A DNA stretch of 64,000 nucleotides, taken from assembly GCF_012986595.1 (NCBI RefSeq), contig NZ_JAAQYM010000003.1, forward strand, positions 372,001 through 436,000, in the 5' to 3' direction. Origin of the DNA: Pseudomonas koreensis. Its GTDB lineage: Bacteria > Pseudomonadota > Gammaproteobacteria > Pseudomonadales > Pseudomonadaceae. Position 1 is the first letter of the stretch; the number at the start of each line of letters is the position of its first letter. Made by a program: the position numbers and the translations under genes. Below the pieces are notes generated by a model. The model made no database searches, was not told the origin of the DNA, and worked only from the letters and a program-made list of their open reading frames with translations. Shown in pieces: positions 30,612 through 39,480 of this stretch.

Positions 30612-30654
30612 GCGACACCCCGTGCTTTTGCCGTTCAAGGAAGAACCCGTCTCC

Positions 30655-32034
30655 ATGCGCCATTGTCTGCCGTTCTGCCTGCTGCTCAGCCTCATCGTGC
30701 AACTGAGCGGTTGCGCCGCTTATCGCAATTACGATCAGGAAATGCAGCAGACCATCGACCAGATGGCGCAGGGCAATCTGAACGAAGCGCTCTACCTGAT
30801 GGAGCTGCACAATCCTTGGGAAGACAAGGATCTGCTGTATTACCTGGAACGCGGCGCGATTCTCAGCGCCGGCACCAACCTGCCAAAAAGCCAGGAAGCC
30901 TGGCGCAGTGCCGACCGGATGATTTTCCAGCGTGAAGAGACCACCCCCTCAGCCCCAATCAAACTGCTGACCCGCTTCGGCAACGAAATGGGCACGATGC
31001 TGGTCAACGACAAGCTGCTGCGCTACGAGGGCTACGACTACGAAAAAGTCATGCTGACCACCGAGATGGCGCTCAACCAACTGGCGGAAAACGATTTCGA
31101 CGGTGCCCGGGCCGACATCAAGAAAACCCACGAGCGCGAAACCCTGATCGCCCGGCAGCGCGAAAGGCAATACGAAGAGGCTGAAGAGCAAGCCAAAAGC
31201 CAAGGGATCACGCTGCATTACAAAGATTTGCAAGGCTATCCGGTGACCATCCTCGACGCTGCGCAAGTCATCGCGCTGAAGAATGGCTACCAGAGTGCGT
31301 TCAGTCATTATCTGGCTGGCTTCACCTATGAAGCCTTGGGCGAGCGTACGCTCGCGGCACCCGGCTATCGACAGGCGATCGAATTGCGCCCGGGCCTGCG
31401 GTTTCTCGAAAACGCTCTGCGCAATCTGGACAAACCCGGGCCGGCAGGCGATGAAAGCGAGATTCTGATCGTGGTCCAGGCCGGCTTCGCCCCGGCACGC
31501 AGTTCGGTGCAAGTGCCGATCCCGGTGCGGCTGAACGAAAACCTGACGATTATCGCCCCCATTTCGTTCCCGGTGATGGTGCCCGACACTCTCACACCTC
31601 CAGTTCCAAGCGTGCTCGTCGATGGTAAACAATACCCGCTGACGATGATCAACAGCGTCACAGACATGGCCATGCGCACCTTGCGCGATGACATGCCGGC
31701 GATCATTTCTCGCGCCATGTTCCGCGCCAACATGGCAGCCATCAGCCAGGCGCAAAAGAACGAACGCGATCCGGCCAAGGCTTCGCTGGTGGTGACCGAT
31801 CACGATCCTTTCGAGGAAGCTGACACACGAACCTGGCGCACACTGCCGGATAAAACCCTGGTCGCCCGTCTGCGCCTGAAAAAAGGCCTGCACCGCGTGC
31901 GCTTTCCGTATTTTCGTGCAGAAGACGGGTTCACGGTACGCGTCGACCAGAATCATCAAGTGTTCAATCTGCGGGTATTCATGGGCCAAAACTATTTCGT
32001 GGGTTCCGCACTGGTCCTGCCTGAAACGCCATGA
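30655..32034 (+). CDS. COG3014-type lipoprotein, first tandem paralogue
   Basis: A 459-residue lipoprotein. The signal peptide ends in the lipobox LSGC, followed by AAYRNYDQEM. TPR-like helical repeats fill the first half (the long match to its neighbour runs through NDKLLRYEGYDYEKVMLTTE and FDGARADIKKTHERE). A beta-rich C-terminal domain contains TRTWRTLPDKTLVARLRLKK. It is a clear paralogue of the next gene, with the same domain order. Its mature N-terminus faces the periplasm or the outer membrane. No enzymatic motif is visible. Clusters joining such proteins with YcfL- and LpoB-like lipoproteins occur in other Gammaproteobacteria; the function is unknown to me. Confidence 0.75.
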   Translation: MRHCLPFCLLLSLIVQLSGCAAYRNYDQEMQQTIDQMAQGNLNEALYLMELHNPWEDKDLLYYLERGAILSAGTNLPKSQEAWRSADRMIFQREETTPSAPIKLLTRFGNEMGTMLVNDKLLRYEGYDYEKVMLTTEMALNQLAENDFDGARADIKKTHERETLIARQRERQYEEAEEQAKSQGITLHYKDLQGYPVTILDAAQVIALKNGYQSAFSHYLAGFTYEALGERTLAAPGYRQAIELRPGLRFLENALRNLDKPGPAGDESEILIVVQAGFAPARSSVQVPIPVRLNENLTIIAPISFPVMVPDTLTPPVPSVLVDGKQYPLTMINSVTDMAMRTLRDDMPAIISRAMFRANMAAISQAQKNERDPAKASLVVTDHDPFEEADTRTWRTLPDKTLVARLRLKKGLHRVRFPYFRAEDGFTVRVDQNHQVFNLRVFMGQNYFVGSALVLPETP

Positions 32035-32121
32035 CCGCAGGACGATTGATAATGCTTAGAATGATGGCACCAAATTAACAAGTGCGATTAAAAAGCTATT
32101 ACATGGCCAGCACCGCCCGCT

Positions 32122-32127
32122 TATAAT
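32122..32127 (+). promoter_or_regulatory. -10 element before the second lipoprotein paralogue
   Basis: TATAAT followed by GC, as at the first paralogue, 17 bp after a poor -35 (TTACAT). It would give a leader of about 140 nt and separate transcription of the second paralogue and the genes after it. Confidence 0.35.
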
Positions 32128-32274
32128 GCCGCGCCCGCGCTATCGCGATGCGGCATAAAAGCTCCTCTGGTTATGAGGAATTGGCAGGAGGCCAGCGCCA
32201 CTGTCGATGGGTCACATCAGCCCGACCAGCACAGGTGGCTGCTGCTGTTTCAAGCTCAGGGAAGAAACACCCCC

Positions 32275-33669
32275 ATGGCATTCCGTGCTCCCACCTTGAT
32301 CGCGCTCAGCGCTGTCACTTTGCTGTCCGGCTGTTCGGCATTTCGCAACTACGATTCGGAACTGGCCCAGACCAACCAGCAACTGGCGACCGGCAACGTC
32401 GATGCCGCGTTGACCCTGCTGGAAAAGAACAACACCGGCCCGGACAAAGACCTGCTCTATTACTTCGAGAAAGGTGAGTTGCTGCGCGCCAAGGGCGACC
32501 TGTCCGGCAGCCAGAATGCCTGGACCAGCGCCGATCAGGTGGTCGGTCAGTGGGAAGATGCAGTCAAGCTCGACTCCGCCAAATACCTCGCCCAGTTCGG
32601 CAGCTTCATCGTCAACGATAAGGTGCGTCGCTACGAAGGCTACGACTACGAAAAAGTCATGCTGACCACGCAGATGGCCCTCAACCTGCTGGCGGTCAAT
32701 GACTTCGACGGCGCCCGCACTGCGATCAAGAAAACTCACGAACGTGAAGCGGTGATCGCCGACCTGCGCGACAAGGAATACCTCAAGAGCGAGGAAGAGG
32801 CCGAAAAAGAAGGGATCAAGACCCAGTACAAGGATCTGCAGGGTTACCCGGTCGCCAGCCTCGACGCGCCGGAAGTGGTCGGCCTGAAAAACAGCTACCA
32901 GAGTGCGTTCAGCCATTACCTGGCCGGTTTCGTCTACGAAGCCCTGGGCGAGAAAGACCTGGCTGCACCGGGCTACCGCAAGGCCGCCGAACTGCGCCCG
33001 AACACGCCGCTGCTGGAACAGGCGCTGGTCAACCTCGACAAGCCGACCAAGTCCGACGACAGCGACATCCTGATCGTGGTGCAAAGCGGCCTGGCGCCAG
33101 CCCGCGACTCGATCCGCGTACCGCTGCCATTGCCGATTTCCAACAACGTGGTGATCACCCCGCTGTCGTTCCCGATCATCAAGCCTGACACCTCCACCGC
33201 GCCGTTCGCGCAGATTGGCGTCGATGGCCAGCAAGTCAACCTGACCGCCCTCAATAGCACCACCGCCATGTCGCGCCGCGCCCTGCGCGATGACATGCCG
33301 GGGATCATCGTGCGCACCACCGTGCGCGCAATCACCAAAGGCGTGGCGCAGAAGAAGATCAACGAAACCAACCCGCTGGCGGGTCTGGCCGTGGGTATCT
33401 CTTCAGCCGTGCTGGAAGGTGCCGATACCCGTACATGGCGCACCCTTCCGGATAACACCCAAGTGGTGCGACTGCGCTTGAAGAAAGGCGAGCACCAAGT
33501 CAGTCTGCCGAGTGCCGTCGGCGGTTCGGTGGTCAAGGTCACCGTCGATCAGCGTTATCAGGTCATCAGCCTGCGCGCCGTGGGCAATCAGGTGTTCGCT
33601 GCGGGCCTCGCTGCCCACGTCATCCCGAGCGCCGGCGCGACCAACGTCGCCAGCCTCAAACAACCTTAA
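32275..33669 (+). CDS. COG3014-type lipoprotein, second tandem paralogue
   Basis: The 464-residue product has a lipoprotein signal with lipobox LSGC (about residues 17-20), then SAFRNYDSEL. It shares extended blocks with the first paralogue, including RRYEGYDYEKVMLTT, AFNDFDGAR-like and KKTHERE segments, YKDLQGYPV, YQSAFSHYLAGFVYEALGE and LRDDMPGII. I take the ATG at 32275 because it opens directly into the signal peptide, although the ribosome-binding site is only GGGAAGAAAC. It is followed after 15 bp by the YcfL-like gene, so it heads a four-gene transcription unit. Confidence 0.78.
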   Translation: MAFRAPTLIALSAVTLLSGCSAFRNYDSELAQTNQQLATGNVDAALTLLEKNNTGPDKDLLYYFEKGELLRAKGDLSGSQNAWTSADQVVGQWEDAVKLDSAKYLAQFGSFIVNDKVRRYEGYDYEKVMLTTQMALNLLAVNDFDGARTAIKKTHEREAVIADLRDKEYLKSEEEAEKEGIKTQYKDLQGYPVASLDAPEVVGLKNSYQSAFSHYLAGFVYEALGEKDLAAPGYRKAAELRPNTPLLEQALVNLDKPTKSDDSDILIVVQSGLAPARDSIRVPLPLPISNNVVITPLSFPIIKPDTSTAPFAQIGVDGQQVNLTALNSTTAMSRRALRDDMPGIIVRTTVRAITKGVAQKKINETNPLAGLAVGISSAVLEGADTRTWRTLPDNTQVVRLRLKKGEHQVSLPSAVGGSVVKVTVDQRYQVISLRAVGNQVFAAGLAAHVIPSAGATNVASLKQP

Positions 33670-33684
33670 GAACGGAGTCTTTGC

Positions 33685-34059
33685 ATGCGCTTCAAACTCA
33701 TCGCCGTTGCCGCCCTCGCCGTCCTGGCCAGCGGCTGCGCCACCCCGCCACCACCGGAGCCGGGCAGCGCCGCGAGCAAGGTCGTGGCCATGGGCCCGCA
33801 AAAACACATCGCTGTCGGCGCCATGCGCGTGGCTCGCGAGAACGGCTTCATGACCGTCAATGTGCAGTTGACCAACACCCTCAACAGCAACAAGACGTTC
33901 TACTACCGTTTCGCCTGGCTCGGTCCGGAAGGTTTCCCGATCGCCGAGGAAGAAGTCTGGAAAAGCCAGTTGATGTACGGCGCCCAGACCAGCTTTATCC
34001 AGGGCATCGCGCCGACCCCGAAAGCCGTGGATTTCCGTCTGGAACTCAAGACGCCTTAA
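33685..34059 (+). CDS. YcfL-like lipoprotein (DUF1425)
   Basis: A 124-residue lipoprotein: signal LIAVAALAVLASGC (lipid cysteine at residue 19), then a proline-rich linker and a beta-sandwich type domain with VNVQLTNTLNSNKTFYYRFAWLGPEGF. This resembles E. coli YcfL, which also lies next to lpoB. Gap to the previous gene 15 bp, to the next 36 bp. Function unknown. Confidence 0.75.
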   Translation: MRFKLIAVAALAVLASGCATPPPPEPGSAASKVVAMGPQKHIAVGAMRVARENGFMTVNVQLTNTLNSNKTFYYRFAWLGPEGFPIAEEEVWKSQLMYGAQTSFIQGIAPTPKAVDFRLELKTP

Positions 34060-34095
34060 GCCCGCCACCCTATTCCTGTTTTAGAGAGCATTCCC

Positions 34096-34683
34096 ATGTT
34101 TGCACGCTTTTCCTTGATCGCTGTCCTCGCCCTGCTGGCTTCCGGTTGCGCCAACACTTCGCCGACCCTGGGCAGCAAGAACATCAGCTACGGCGACACC
34201 AAAGCGGTTGAAACCGTGACCAACGAATTCGGTTCGACCGACCTGCAAATGATCGCCGAATCGATGACCCGCTCGCTGGCCCAGTCCGGCATCCTGCAGG
34301 GCCGCCCGGTGGTGCAGGTCTACGACGTGAAGAACAAAACCAGCGAGTACATCGATACCCGCGAGATCACCACCAGCATCAAGACCCAGCTGATGAAGTC
34401 CGGCACTGCCCGCTTCGCCAGCGACAACACCGCAATGCAGAGCCAGGTTGATCAGCTCAAGCTGCAAAACCAGAGCGGCCTGTACAAGAAGAGCACCGTG
34501 GCCAAGACCGGCAACATGATCGCCGCCAAATACCGTCTGGAAGGCTCGATCAGCTCGATCGTCAAGCGCAGCAGCGACTACAAGGACGTCTTCTACAAAT
34601 TCAGCCTGCAACTGATCGACGTTGAAAGCGGTCTGGCCGAGTGGATGGACGAAAAAGAGATCCGCAAAACCACGGAGCGTTAA
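34096..34683 (+). CDS. LpoB-like lipoprotein (penicillin-binding protein activator family)
   Basis: The 195-residue lipoprotein has signal LIAVLALLASGC (lipid cysteine near residue 18), then the LpoB/CsgG-like fold. It has YGDTKAVETVTNEFGSTDLQ near the start and VYDVKNKTSEYIDTREITTSI in the core. E. coli LpoB activates PBP1b from the outer membrane. Pseudomonas is known to use LpoP for PBP1b, so this protein may have a different partner. The linker before the domain is short. It is in the same unit as the YcfL-like gene and the next gene. Confidence 0.75.
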   Translation: MFARFSLIAVLALLASGCANTSPTLGSKNISYGDTKAVETVTNEFGSTDLQMIAESMTRSLAQSGILQGRPVVQVYDVKNKTSEYIDTREITTSIKTQLMKSGTARFASDNTAMQSQVDQLKLQNQSGLYKKSTVAKTGNMIAAKYRLEGSISSIVKRSSDYKDVFYKFSLQLIDVESGLAEWMDEKEIRKTTER

Positions 34684-34686
34684 GCA

Positions 34687-35430
34687 ATGCGCGCATGGAT
34701 TGGCATGATGGCCCTGGCTTGCGCGTTCAGCGCGCAAGCGGCCCCGAAAGTCGCGGTGACGGATCTGGCGTATCAGGAGCGTGTGGAGCAATACATCCAC
34801 ATCGTTTCGGCGCAGAACAATTACCGCGAGGGTTACTACAGCTCCAGTGGTTCGTCGAACTACAACGAGCTGGAAGCGACCACCAGCTACATCGAGCAGA
34901 CCGAGCTGCGCAAATTCACCGGCGACATCAAGGGTGAAATCCTGCGCACCGGCATGTTCCAGCTGGTGCAGGGCACGCCGTACACCGCGTCGTCCAAGGG
35001 TGATATCTACGACGTGATCAAACGCATCAAGGCCGGCAACTTCAAGGGCGCCGACTATGTGTTGTTCGGCACCGTGTCCGACATCGATTTCACCCAGGAC
35101 ATGAATGAGCTGGCGCACACCGACAGCTATTCGGCGGTGCTGGGCCTGACGCTGGTGGCGGATTTCAGCCTGATCAACACCAAGACCTACGAGATCACGT
35201 CGGCCTTCACGGCGATGGGTGAAGCACAGGACACCAAACTGGTGAACGGCCGCGACATCAAGATCTCGCTGAATCGCCCTCGGGTGGTGCGTGAGGTGTC
35301 GAAAGCGCTGGGCGAAGACGTGGCCGGGCAACTGAGCATGCAGCTGGGTGGCGGCGGTTACGAGCAGCCGCGTGAACCGCAGCAGCGCAACAATCTGCCG
35401 CGTGATACTGCGCCGGTGATTTTGCACTAG
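34687..35430 (+). CDS. Secreted partner of the LpoB-like cluster (CsgG/COG3018-like fold)
   Basis: The 247-residue protein has a signal peptide ending SAQA (residue 18) and no lipobox cysteine, so it is soluble in the periplasm or peripherally bound. It starts KVAVTDLAYQERV, holds a tyrosine/serine-rich insertion (YYSSSGSSNYNELE), and then a CsgG-like pattern (GADYVLFGTVSDIDF, LVADFSLINTKTYEI). It follows the LpoB-like gene by 3 bp and is surely cotranscribed. A disordered Gln/Pro/Arg tail ends the protein. Function not known to me. Confidence 0.7.
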   Translation: MRAWIGMMALACAFSAQAAPKVAVTDLAYQERVEQYIHIVSAQNNYREGYYSSSGSSNYNELEATTSYIEQTELRKFTGDIKGEILRTGMFQLVQGTPYTASSKGDIYDVIKRIKAGNFKGADYVLFGTVSDIDFTQDMNELAHTDSYSAVLGLTLVADFSLINTKTYEITSAFTAMGEAQDTKLVNGRDIKISLNRPRVVREVSKALGEDVAGQLSMQLGGGGYEQPREPQQRNNLPRDTAPVILH

Positions 35431-35448
35431 CCGGCTGAGTGAATAACC

Positions 35449-35555
35449 CTGTGGTGAGGGGATTCATCCCCGATGGGCCGCGAAGCGGCCCCGCTCTTGA
35501 GCACAAAGATATTGGGACTGCTGCGCAGTCCATCGGGGATGAATCCCCTCACTAC
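35449..35555. repeat. REP doublet, family B
   Basis: Arms GGTGAGGGGATTCATCCCCG and CGGGGATGAATCCCCTCACT, inverted, directly after the lipoprotein cluster and before the terminator. Confidence 0.9.
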
Positions 35556-35586
35556 AACTGAGTTCTCTAGAGAAATCAGTAGAAAT

Positions 35587-35617
35587 AAAAAGGCGACCTC
35601 AAGAGGTCGCCTTTTTT
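35587..35617. terminator. Bidirectional terminator (lipoprotein cluster / lysE)
   Basis: AGGCGACCTC (35591-35600) pairs with GAGGTCGCCT (35603-35612), with A and T runs on either side. It separates the convergent lipoprotein operon and LysE-type gene. Confidence 0.9.
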
Positions 35618-35630
35618 GTGGCCGCGGCTT

Positions 35631-36263
35631 TTAAACCACCGCTTTGCGCAACGTCGCCATGAACGCCGCCGCGCCAATGAACAGCCCGGCAAACGTGCGG
35701 TTCATGCGCTTCTGTTGCGTCGGGGTACGCAACAGGCGCAGCACCTTGGATGCCAGTCCGGTGTACCCGGCCATGACGATCAGATCAACACAGATCATGG
35801 TCACGCCGATCACCAGGTACTGCATCAGCAACGGTGCATGCGGATTGATGAACTGCGGCAGCACCGCCAGCATGAACACCAGTGCCTTGGGGTTGCTGAT
35901 GTTCACCAGAAAACCGCGGAACACCAGGGCCAACGGTTTGCCGATCGGCCGCACCGCCGCGTCGTCGCTCATGTCCATGGGCAGCGCACGCCATTGCTTG
36001 ATCGCCAGATAGACCAGGTAGGCCACGCCAAACCATTTGATCGCATAGAACGCCGTGGCCGAAGCGGTGAGGATCGCGCCAACACCGGCGCCGACAATCG
36101 CAATCTGCACCGCCAGGCCAACTTGCAGGCCCAAGGCATTCCAGTAACCGCGCCAGAAACCGTATTGCAGACCGCTGGACATCGACGCAATGGCGCCGGC
36201 GCCCGGGGACAGACTGATCACCCAGCAGGCGGCAAAGAATGCCAGCCATGTTTGAAGCTCCAT
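35631..36263 (-). CDS. LysE-family transporter (RhtB-type amino-acid exporter)
   Basis: The ATG at 36263 (MELQTWLAFFAACWVISLSPGAGAI) gives a 210-residue, six-helix protein with the LysE/RhtB N-terminal signature SLSPGAGAIASMSSGLQYG and NISNPKALVFMLAVLPQFI. It probably exports an amino acid or a homoserine-type compound; the substrate is unknown. It appears monocistronic. Confidence 0.86.
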   Translation of the reverse strand: MELQTWLAFFAACWVISLSPGAGAIASMSSGLQYGFWRGYWNALGLQVGLAVQIAIVGAGVGAILTASATAFYAIKWFGVAYLVYLAIKQWRALPMDMSDDAAVRPIGKPLALVFRGFLVNISNPKALVFMLAVLPQFINPHAPLLMQYLVIGVTMICVDLIVMAGYTGLASKVLRLLRTPTQQKRMNRTFAGLFIGAAAFMATLRKAVV

Positions 36264-36381
36264 CGCACACCTCGACTCGGACTCGTACCAAACGTCCAAA
36301 TTAATGTGGTTTCAGGCGGATGACTATCGTTTTTTTGTAGGACGTTGCGGACGCAACCCCGTATTTGCGGGCTAATACCCC

Positions 36382-36450
36382 CTTCGCGAGCAGGCTCGCT
36401 CCCACAGGGCAATGCATTTTCACTGTGGGAGCGAGCCTGCTCGCGAAGGC
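36382..36450. repeat. REP doublet, family C (short form)
   Basis: Arms TTCGCGAGCAGGCTCGCTCC and GGAGCGAGCCTGCTCGCGAA are inverted with a spacer of about 20 bp. It lies between the LysE-type gene and the MscS-type gene, both on the minus strand. Confidence 0.9.
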
Positions 36451-36473
36451 ATCAGTCCAGACGCCCGGGGAAT

Positions 36474-37055
36474 CTACTTCTCGAAACCGCTGGAAGGAAA
36501 CACATCACTGCCCCGCCAGCGCCGCACCGAGCGCTGGAAGAACAAGCTGTTCGGCACCTGCACCATGGCGCTGCCGGTGCCCAGTTCTTCAGCCTCGATC
36601 AACGTGGTGTAGAGCAGATTGATCGCCACCACCCGACCTTTGACGCCGGGCTTGTCGGTGGTGTCGACCAGTTCGACCACATCCCCCAGACGAAACGGCC
36701 CGACCGTAAAGATCAGAATCGCGCAGAGCAGGTTCGACAGCACACTCCACATCGCGAAGAACGCCACCGCCGCCACCGCGACGAAACCCGACAGCGCGGT
36801 CCACAACACCGTGGCCGACACGCCGAGGCGCTCCAGCACAAAGATCAGCGCGCTGCCCATGATCAGCCAGCGCAGCCCGCCACGCAGCGGCATCAGCAAC
36901 TGCGGCGGGAACGGATAGCGCTCACCCAGACGGGTCAGGCATTTGGCGACAAAGCGCTGGGCAATGTAACCGGCCAGCAGGATCAGCAGAATCTGCACGC
37001 CGAGCCAGATCGGCTCGACCCACATGGCCGGCAGCGGCAGCTTGAACGCGTCCAT
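36474..37055 (-). CDS. Small MscS-type mechanosensitive channel protein
   Basis: The 193-residue protein has three membrane segments, a pore-like helix WTALSGFVAVAAVAFFAMWSVLSN and the MscS beta-domain GPFRLGDVVELVDTT. It lacks the long C-terminal cage of E. coli MscS, so it is a short version. It may gate ion flux on membrane tension. Its ATG overlaps the TGA of the ABC-F gene (TGATG), so it is translationally coupled to it. Confidence 0.8.
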   Translation of the reverse strand: MDAFKLPLPAMWVEPIWLGVQILLILLAGYIAQRFVAKCLTRLGERYPFPPQLLMPLRGGLRWLIMGSALIFVLERLGVSATVLWTALSGFVAVAAVAFFAMWSVLSNLLCAILIFTVGPFRLGDVVELVDTTDKPGVKGRVVAINLLYTTLIEAEELGTGSAMVQVPNSLFFQRSVRRWRGSDVFPSSGFEK

Positions 37056-38965
37056 CAGGACAACGCCTCCAGCTCCGCTTGCATGCTTTCCAGCGTTTCC
37101 AAGGCTTCCATCCAGGCCTCTTCCAGCTCGGCTTCGCGCACTTTCAACTTGGCCTGTTCGGCCAGCAGATCTCGCAACTCGTTCTTGCGCGCCGGCTCGT
37201 AGATGTCGCTGTCACCGAGGCTGGCATCGACCTTGGCGAGTTTCTCGTGGAGCTTGCCCAGCTCGGCTTCGAGCTTGTCGGCTTCACGCTTGTGCGGTGC
37301 CAGTTGCTGACGCAATGCAGCAGCGGCCTGACGTTGAGCCTTCTTGTCAGTCTTGTCCGGGTTGACCGGGGTGTTGCTGACCGGGGCGTTGCGCTGACGG
37401 TATTCCACCAGCCAGCGGGCGTAGTCTTCGAGGTCGCCATCGAACTCTTCGACCTTGCCATCAGCGACCAGATAGAAGTTGTCGGTGGTGCTCTTGAGCA
37501 AGTGCCGATCGTGAGACACCACCAGTACCGCGCCGCTGAATTCCTGCAGCGCCATGGTCAGCGCCAGGCGCATTTCCAGGTCGAGGTGGTTGGTCGGTTC
37601 GTCGAGCAGCAACAGGTTCGGCCGTTCCCAGGCGATCAATGCCAGGGCCAGACGCGCTTTCTCGCCACCGGAGAAATTCAGTACCGGCTCATCGATGCGT
37701 GCGCCACGGAAGTCGAAACCGCCGAGGAAGTCGCGCAGGGTCTGCTCGCGTTCGGTCGGTGCCAGACGCTGCAAGTGCAGCAACGGGCTGGCCTTGGCGT
37801 CGAGCGAGTCGAGCTGATGCTGGGCGAAGTAGCCGACCACGGTGTTCTCGCCACGGGTCAGGCGTCCGGCCAGCGGCTCGAGTTCGCCAGCAAGGTTCTT
37901 GATCAGCGTCGATTTACCGGCGCCGTTCGGGCCGAGCAGACCGATCCGCGCACCCGGGGTCAGTTGCAGCTTGACCTTCTCCAGGATGGTTTTATCGCCG
38001 TAACCCAAACGCGCATCGGACAGATCGATCAGCGGGCTGGAGATCTTGGTCGACTCGCGGAACACGAAATCGAATGGTGAATCGACGTGGGCCGCCGACA
38101 GCTCTTCCATGCGCTCCAGTGCCTTGATCCGGCTCTGCGCCTGACGGGCCTTGGTGGCCTGAGCCTTGAAGCGGGCGATGTAGCTTTCCATGTGCGCACG
38201 TTGCGCCTGCTGCTTCTCGTAGGCCTGCTGTTGCTGGGCCAGACGTTCGGCACGGGCGCGCTCGAACGCGGTGTAGCCGCCGCGGTACAGGGTCAGTTTG
38301 CGCTGATCGACGTGGGCCACGTGATCGACCACTTCATCGAGGAAGTCGCGGTCGTGGGAAATCAACAACAAGGTGCCCGGATAGCTTTTCAGCCACTCTT
38401 CGAGCCAGATGATCGCGTCGAGGTCCAGGTGGTTGGTCGGTTCGTCGAGCAGCAACAGGTCCGACGGACACATCAAGGCCTGCGCCAGGTTCAGACGCAT
38501 CCGCCAGCCACCGGAGAAATCTCCTACCTGCCGATCCATCTGCTCGTTGGTGAAACCGAGACCGGCCAGCAACTTGCGCGCCCGCGCATCGGCGGTATAA
38601 CCGTCGGCGCTGTCGAGTTCGGCGTGCAGACGGGCCAGAGCCGTGCCATCGTGGGCCGCTTCGGCGACGGCGAGGTCACGTTGCACTTCGCGTAGACGCA
38701 GGTCGCCATCGAGCACATAGTCGACCGCCAGGCGCTCGAGCGTGTCGACCTCCTGGCGCATGTGCGCGATCCGCCAGTCGGCCGGCAGCAGGCAATCGCC
38801 CGAGTCCGGGTGCAACTCGCCGCGCAACAAGGCGAACAGGCTGGATTTGCCGGCGCCGTTGGCACCGATGAGGCCAGCTTTGTGGCCGGCGTGCAGGGTC
38901 AGCTCGGCGTCTTCTAGCAGACGTTGCGGGCCACGCTGTAAAGTCAGGTTCTGAAGTCGGATCAT
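37055..38965 (-). CDS. ABC-F family ATPase (YheS-like)
   Basis: A 636-residue soluble protein with two ABC domains and no membrane segment: Walker A GANGAGKSS and GPNGAGKST, signatures FSGGWRMRL and FSGGEKARL, and Walker B LLLLDEPTNHLDL in both. The inter-domain linker holds the PtIM-type arm (HMESYIARFKAQATKARQAQSR), and a coiled-coil C-terminus follows the second domain. Length and layout fit E. coli YheS. ABC-F proteins act on ribosomes. The gene is upstream of and coupled to the MscS-type gene. Confidence 0.9.
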   Translation of the reverse strand: MIRLQNLTLQRGPQRLLEDAELTLHAGHKAGLIGANGAGKSSLFALLRGELHPDSGDCLLPADWRIAHMRQEVDTLERLAVDYVLDGDLRLREVQRDLAVAEAAHDGTALARLHAELDSADGYTADARARKLLAGLGFTNEQMDRQVGDFSGGWRMRLNLAQALMCPSDLLLLDEPTNHLDLDAIIWLEEWLKSYPGTLLLISHDRDFLDEVVDHVAHVDQRKLTLYRGGYTAFERARAERLAQQQQAYEKQQAQRAHMESYIARFKAQATKARQAQSRIKALERMEELSAAHVDSPFDFVFRESTKISSPLIDLSDARLGYGDKTILEKVKLQLTPGARIGLLGPNGAGKSTLIKNLAGELEPLAGRLTRGENTVVGYFAQHQLDSLDAKASPLLHLQRLAPTEREQTLRDFLGGFDFRGARIDEPVLNFSGGEKARLALALIAWERPNLLLLDEPTNHLDLEMRLALTMALQEFSGAVLVVSHDRHLLKSTTDNFYLVADGKVEEFDGDLEDYARWLVEYRQRNAPVSNTPVNPDKTDKKAQRQAAAALRQQLAPHKREADKLEAELGKLHEKLAKVDASLGDSDIYEPARKNELRDLLAEQAKLKVREAELEEAWMEALETLESMQAELEALS

Positions 38966-39015
38966 AATGGCGGCGGAGTCTACCAGCTTCGCTCACAACT
39001 GGCGCGAGTAGCACG

Positions 39016-39480
39016 ATGTCCTCTGACCTGTGGAGCTTTTCCCTTGCCACCTACGCCCGACCGGGCGTGGAACCGGCCTGCCTGCAACTGCAGACAGCGG
39101 GGGCCAATGTGTGCCTGCTGCTGTGTGGTCTGTGGCTGGAACAACGCGGCGTGGCCTGCGACGAACAGCGCGCGGAGCAGCTGAAAATGCTGGTGGGGCC
39201 TTGGGATCGGGAGGTGGTGCAGCCACTGCGTGCGTTGCGCACTCAATGGAAAACCCTGGCCGAAGAGGATCCGGTGCTCAAGGGCCTGCGTGAACAGATG
39301 AAAGCGCTGGAGCTGGAAGCCGAACGGCATCTGCTATGGCAACTGGAGCAAGTCGCTCAGGACTGGCCGTTGCAGGCTGCATCAGCGTCGGCAGAATGGC
39401 TTGAGCGTCTGGTGGGATCGGCCGCCAGCCCGAACCGCGACGCGCTGCAAATGCTGCGCGTCGCGGCAACCGGCACTTAG
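39016..39480 (+). CDS. TIGR02444 family protein
   Basis: The 154-residue protein begins MSSDLWSFSLATYARPGVEPACLQLQ and includes NVCLLLCGLWLEQRGV, the pattern of the TIGR02444 family of pseudomonads and relatives. It is helical and cytoplasmic; function unknown. Its promoter must lie in the 50 bp shared with the divergent ABC-F gene. Its last 4 bp overlap algP on the other strand. Confidence 0.75.
   Translation: MSSDLWSFSLATYARPGVEPACLQLQTAGANVCLLLCGLWLEQRGVACDEQRAEQLKMLVGPWDREVVQPLRALRTQWKTLAEEDPVLKGLREQMKALELEAERHLLWQLEQVAQDWPLQAASASAEWLERLVGSAASPNRDALQMLRVAATGT

Noticed and set aside
32182..32196. TGGCAGGAGGCCAGC as a sigma-54 promoter before the second lipoprotein paralogue
   Set aside because: GG-N10-GC spacing fits, but the -12 element is CAGC rather than TTGC, and a TATAAT lies nearby.
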